This document shows, piece after piece, positions 61,561 to 64,000 of a DNA stretch of 64,000 nt. The notes beneath the pieces are model-generated. The model saw nothing but the letters and a program-made list of their open reading frames with translations, had not been told where the DNA came from and did no database searches. Position 1 is the first letter of the stretch. Each line of letters opens with the position of its first letter. The stretch covers positions 1 to 64,000 of the forward strand of contig NZ_JBLBVM010000054.1 in NCBI RefSeq assembly GCF_047250385.1. Direction: 5' to 3'. This DNA is from Glaciecola sp047250385. Its GTDB lineage: Bacteria; Pseudomonadota; Gammaproteobacteria; Enterobacterales; Alteromonadaceae. Made by a program: the position numbers and the translations under genes.

Positions 61561-62538
61561 TTATTTCGCCGACTTGTAATATTCCAAGCAAGCTAATATT
61601 TCGTTTTTCGAACCTAACAATGTGGGTACGCGCTGATGAATTTCTTCAGGCATCACTTCAAGAATACGGCCGCTTCCAGTATCAGCTAATCCACCTGCTT
61701 GCTCCATTAAGAACGCCATTGGGTTTGCTTCATAAAGAAGGCGCAATTTACCCGGCATTTTGGGGTTACGCTTGTCAAAAGGATAGGCAAAGATACCGCC
61801 ACGACAAAGGACACGATGAATATCACCTACCATCGCTGCCACCCAACGCATATTGTAATCTTTTCCACGAGGTCCTTCTGAACCCGCGATTAAATCCTTA
61901 ACATATTGCTGAATTGGTTCTTCCCAATGGCGCTGGTTAGATGCATTGATAGCAAACTCTGACGTGTCTTCTGGCACTTGGATATTCGCCTCTGTCACTA
62001 GGAAACCACCATGGGTTTTATCAAGCGTATAAAGGTGTGTGCCTCGGCCTGTGGACATCGCTAACATCGTTGAAGGGCCATACAATACGTAACCTGAGGC
62101 TACAATTTGTGTGCCTGGTTGTAAGAATGCTGATGGGTCATCTGGCTTCATCCACTGTGGCGCATGAGTAATAGAAAATATCGTGCCTATAAGACTATTG
62201 ATTTCGGTATTAGAAGAACCATCTAATGGGTCGAAACTAACTAAATAATTTCCATCTGGATTACACGGAACAACGGTATCTTCTTCTTCAGAAGAAATGG
62301 CTTTAACGTAGCCTGATTCTCTTAAAGTATCTTTCAAAATTTGGTTGGAGATAACGTCTAACTTCTTTTGCGTTTCACCCTGAACGTTTTCAGACAAAGT
62401 AGAACCTAAGACACCAGCCAAAGCACCTTGGCTTACGCGGAAAGAAATTTCTTTGCAACCGGCTAATATAGTACGTATTAAAAGAATGAGTTCGAGTGGG
62501 GCGCCATCTTGTTGAAGCTGGGAGTTTAAGCGTTTCAT
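61561..62538 (-). CDS. fbp: Fructose-1,6-bisphosphatase class I
   Basis: This 325-residue gluconeogenic phosphatase has the FBPase signatures SSEEEDTVVPC, the metal-site SFDPLDGSSNTEINSLIGTI and GGIFAYPFDKRNPKMPGKLR, followed by EANPMAFLMEQAGG. Start ATG 62538 has AAGGA about 11 bases upstream. In E. coli the gene fbp is also divergent from mpl, the same arrangement as here. Confidence 0.96.
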   Translation of the reverse strand: MKRLNSQLQQDGAPLELILLIRTILAGCKEISFRVSQGALAGVLGSTLSENVQGETQKKLDVISNQILKDTLRESGYVKAISSEEEDTVVPCNPDGNYLVSFDPLDGSSNTEINSLIGTIFSITHAPQWMKPDDPSAFLQPGTQIVASGYVLYGPSTMLAMSTGRGTHLYTLDKTHGGFLVTEANIQVPEDTSEFAINASNQRHWEEPIQQYVKDLIAGSEGPRGKDYNMRWVAAMVGDIHRVLCRGGIFAYPFDKRNPKMPGKLRLLYEANPMAFLMEQAGGLADTGSGRILEVMPEEIHQRVPTLLGSKNEILACLEYYKSAK

Positions 62539-62693
62539 ATTACCAAGTGTTCCTTAGGTGAGAGATCAAACCATTGAGTTTTTGCAATTTACACAGCTTG
62601 CTACTTGCACAGGCAATGTGTGTAAAAGGGTGTTTCCTTGCATATCTTGGTTAACAATTGTATCTGGGAAGTGCTTAAAATGCGACCTTGTTA

Positions 62694-62709
62694 TTGCATA
62701 CGTATGCAA
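62694..62709. promoter_or_regulatory. Perfect 16-bp palindrome between fbp and mpl
   Basis: TTGCATACGTATGCAA is perfectly self-complementary and lies in the shared divergent regulatory region of fbp and mpl. A partial copy TTGCATAT occurs about 55 bp nearer fbp. A dimeric transcription factor site is likely; the factor is unknown. Confidence 0.5.
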
Positions 62710-62841
62710 AAAATAGCTGTTTAAGCATAAGTGAATACTAGTAAAAGTTCGGAAAATCCAAAATTTAATAAAAAGACGATCCTCAAGTCCTCATGATTTG
62801 ATACAGTTAAACAAATAATGACTAAACAAATTAATAAAAAC

Positions 62842-64000
62842 ATGCACGTACATATTTTGGGCATTTGCGGTAGTTTTATGGGCGGTATCGCAGCCATTGC
62901 AAAGTCACTCGGCCATACTGTGACCGGTTCCGACACCAACGTTTATCCGCCAATGAGTACTCAACTTGAACAGTTGGGCATCGAATTGACAGCGGGTTTC
63001 GGTACTGAGCAATTTGATCCCGCTCCAGACATGGTAATTATCGGAAACGCGATGTCTCGAGGAAACCCCGCAGTGGAGTATGTCCTTAATCGCAATCTTC
63101 CATATACCAGTGGCCCTCAGTGGTTATTAGATAATTTACTCACTAATCGCTGGGTGATAGCCGCTTCTGGCACGCATGGTAAAACAACGACTTCAAGTAT
63201 GATTGCTTGGATACTTGAGGATGTTGGTCTCAATCCTGGCTTCTTGATTGGTGGTGTACCTGAAAACTTTGGTGTTTCTGCTAGAGTTGGCGACTCTCCT
63301 TTCTTCGTAATTGAAGCTGATGAGTATGATTCGGCGTTTTTCGATAAGCGTTCTAAATTTGTGCATTATCGTCCTCGTACACTAGTGATGAACAACTTAG
63401 AATTTGATCACGCAGATATTTTTGAAAACCTTGATGCTATTAAGAAACAATTTCACCATTTGGTGCGTTGCGTGCCATCCACCGGCTTGGTTATTTCGCC
63501 CTTCGAAGATCATAATCTTGATGAAGTGCTACAAAAAGGTTGTTGGAGTGAAGTTCAAAGCGTCGGACTTACTGATGCTAGTGATTGGCGCACAGAGTTA
63601 ATTGAAGCTGACGGAAGCGAGTTTAAGGTATTCCAAAAACAACAGCTTGTAGGTTGTGTAAAGTGGGACTTGATTGGCGATCACAACATTAGCAACGCTG
63701 TGATGGCTATTGCTGCGGCACACCATGCAGGAGTGCAAACTGCGGATGCAATAAGCGCATTGAGTCGTTTTAAAAACGTAAAACGCAGAATGGAAACCAA
63801 AGGAACCATCGCGCAGATAACTGTTTACGACGACTTTGCGCACCACCCTACCGCTATTCAAACCACATTAGCTGGGCTACGAAAAAAAGTCGGAGATGCG
63901 AAAATAATCGCAATTTTGGAGCCTCGCTCAAATACAATGAAGATGGGTGTGCACAAGGAAACCCTTGCGAATTCATGGCAACAAGCTAATCAGGTATACT
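62842..64000 (+). CDS. mpl: UDP-N-acetylmuramate:L-Ala-gamma-D-Glu-meso-Dap ligase (3' end outside window)
   Basis: This Mur-ligase-family enzyme reattaches recycled tripeptide to UDP-MurNAc. The first residues MHVHILGICGSFMGG match the Mpl start. The ATP motif is GTHGKTTTSSMIAW, followed by FFVIEADEYDSAFFDKR and TVYDDFAHHPTAIQTTL, the family's carbamylated-lysine and DDYAHHP regions. The first 386 residues are in the window. An ATG at 62818 would add eight residues. Neither start has a Shine-Dalgarno, and the gene runs past the window edge. Confidence 0.93.
   Translation, partial: MHVHILGICGSFMGGIAAIAKSLGHTVTGSDTNVYPPMSTQLEQLGIELTAGFGTEQFDPAPDMVIIGNAMSRGNPAVEYVLNRNLPYTSGPQWLLDNLLTNRWVIAASGTHGKTTTSSMIAWILEDVGLNPGFLIGGVPENFGVSARVGDSPFFVIEADEYDSAFFDKRSKFVHYRPRTLVMNNLEFDHADIFENLDAIKKQFHHLVRCVPSTGLVISPFEDHNLDEVLQKGCWSEVQSVGLTDASDWRTELIEADGSEFKVFQKQQLVGCVKWDLIGDHNISNAVMAIAAAHHAGVQTADAISALSRFKNVKRRMETKGTIAQITVYDDFAHHPTAIQTTLAGLRKKVGDAKIIAILEPRSNTMKMGVHKETLANSWQQANQVY

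Noticed and set aside
1..64000. CRISPR arrays, tRNA or rRNA genes
   Set aside because: No spaced direct repeats of CRISPR type and no recognisable tRNA or rRNA sequence were seen; a dedicated scan was not possible.

Overview
The window is about 64 kb of a bacterial chromosome of roughly 40-42% GC (judged by eye). Gene content and gene order point to a marine gammaproteobacterium of the Alteromonadales/Vibrionales/Kangiellaceae type. The evidence is a complete MSHA type IV pilus locus lying between ssb-uvrA and mreBCD (the arrangement known from Vibrio and Shewanella), the gammaproteobacterial series mreB-mreC-mreD-maf-rng-yhdP-tldD, a LexA-type SOS box in front of yebG, and Mpl. I cannot name the genus from sequence alone.

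Layout. (1) 1-141 is the right end of an IS3-family insertion sequence. (2) 0.4-8.4 kb is accessory or signalling: a beta-propeller sensor diguanylate cyclase, a secreted subtilisin-like protease carrying eight copies of a 12-residue repeat, a stand-alone GspC-like protein, and a zinc/copper permease with its MerR-type regulator behind a recognisable MerR-class promoter. (3) 8.5-13.8 kb is the 11-gene S10 ribosomal protein operon on the minus strand. It has its own promoter, a leader of about 290 nt and a terminator, and is unexpectedly detached from both the spc operon and the str/tuf region. (4) 13.8-21.2 kb holds a GAF-GspE assembly ATPase, a glutaredoxin-like protein, a hybrid receiver-AraC regulator, a HAD phosphatase with a start-codon problem, SOS-regulated yebG and a metallo-beta-lactamase-fold hydrolase. 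Its intergenic gaps contain short tandem repeats. (5) 21.2-31.9 kb is the cell-shape and housekeeping cluster tldD, nitrilase, yhdP, rng, maf, mreD, mreC, mreB (all minus). (6) 32.0-50.7 kb is the MSHA operon mshI, I2, J, K, L, M, N, E, G, F, B, A, C, D, O, P, Q on the minus strand; mshH is missing. (7) 50.7-54.4 kb has a gap of about 0.9 kb, one small orphan gene, three stacked terminators, ssb and a YajR-like transporter. (8) 54.5-64 kb holds uvrA, a thioesterase, a 2OG-Fe(II) oxygenase, a chemotaxis receptor, a DUF3299 protein, ppa, fbp and the 5' part of mpl.

How the genes work together. MshE/G/I/J/L/M/N/K build an envelope-spanning machine that polymerises the MshA major pilin with minor pilins MshB/C/D/O/P and the large LamG-bearing MshQ tip candidate. 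MshE has a c-di-GMP-binding type N-terminus, and the window also encodes a diguanylate cyclase and a chemotaxis receptor, so surface attachment and c-di-GMP signalling are recurring themes. MreBCD, Mpl and Maf belong to wall growth and division; UvrA, SSB and YebG to DNA repair.

Most of the window is ordinary core genome. The parts most worth a second look are the isolated S10 operon, the repeat-tailed protease, the HAD gene without a normal start codon, the tandem repeats in three neighbouring gaps, the loss of mshH, and the GAF-GspE protein.
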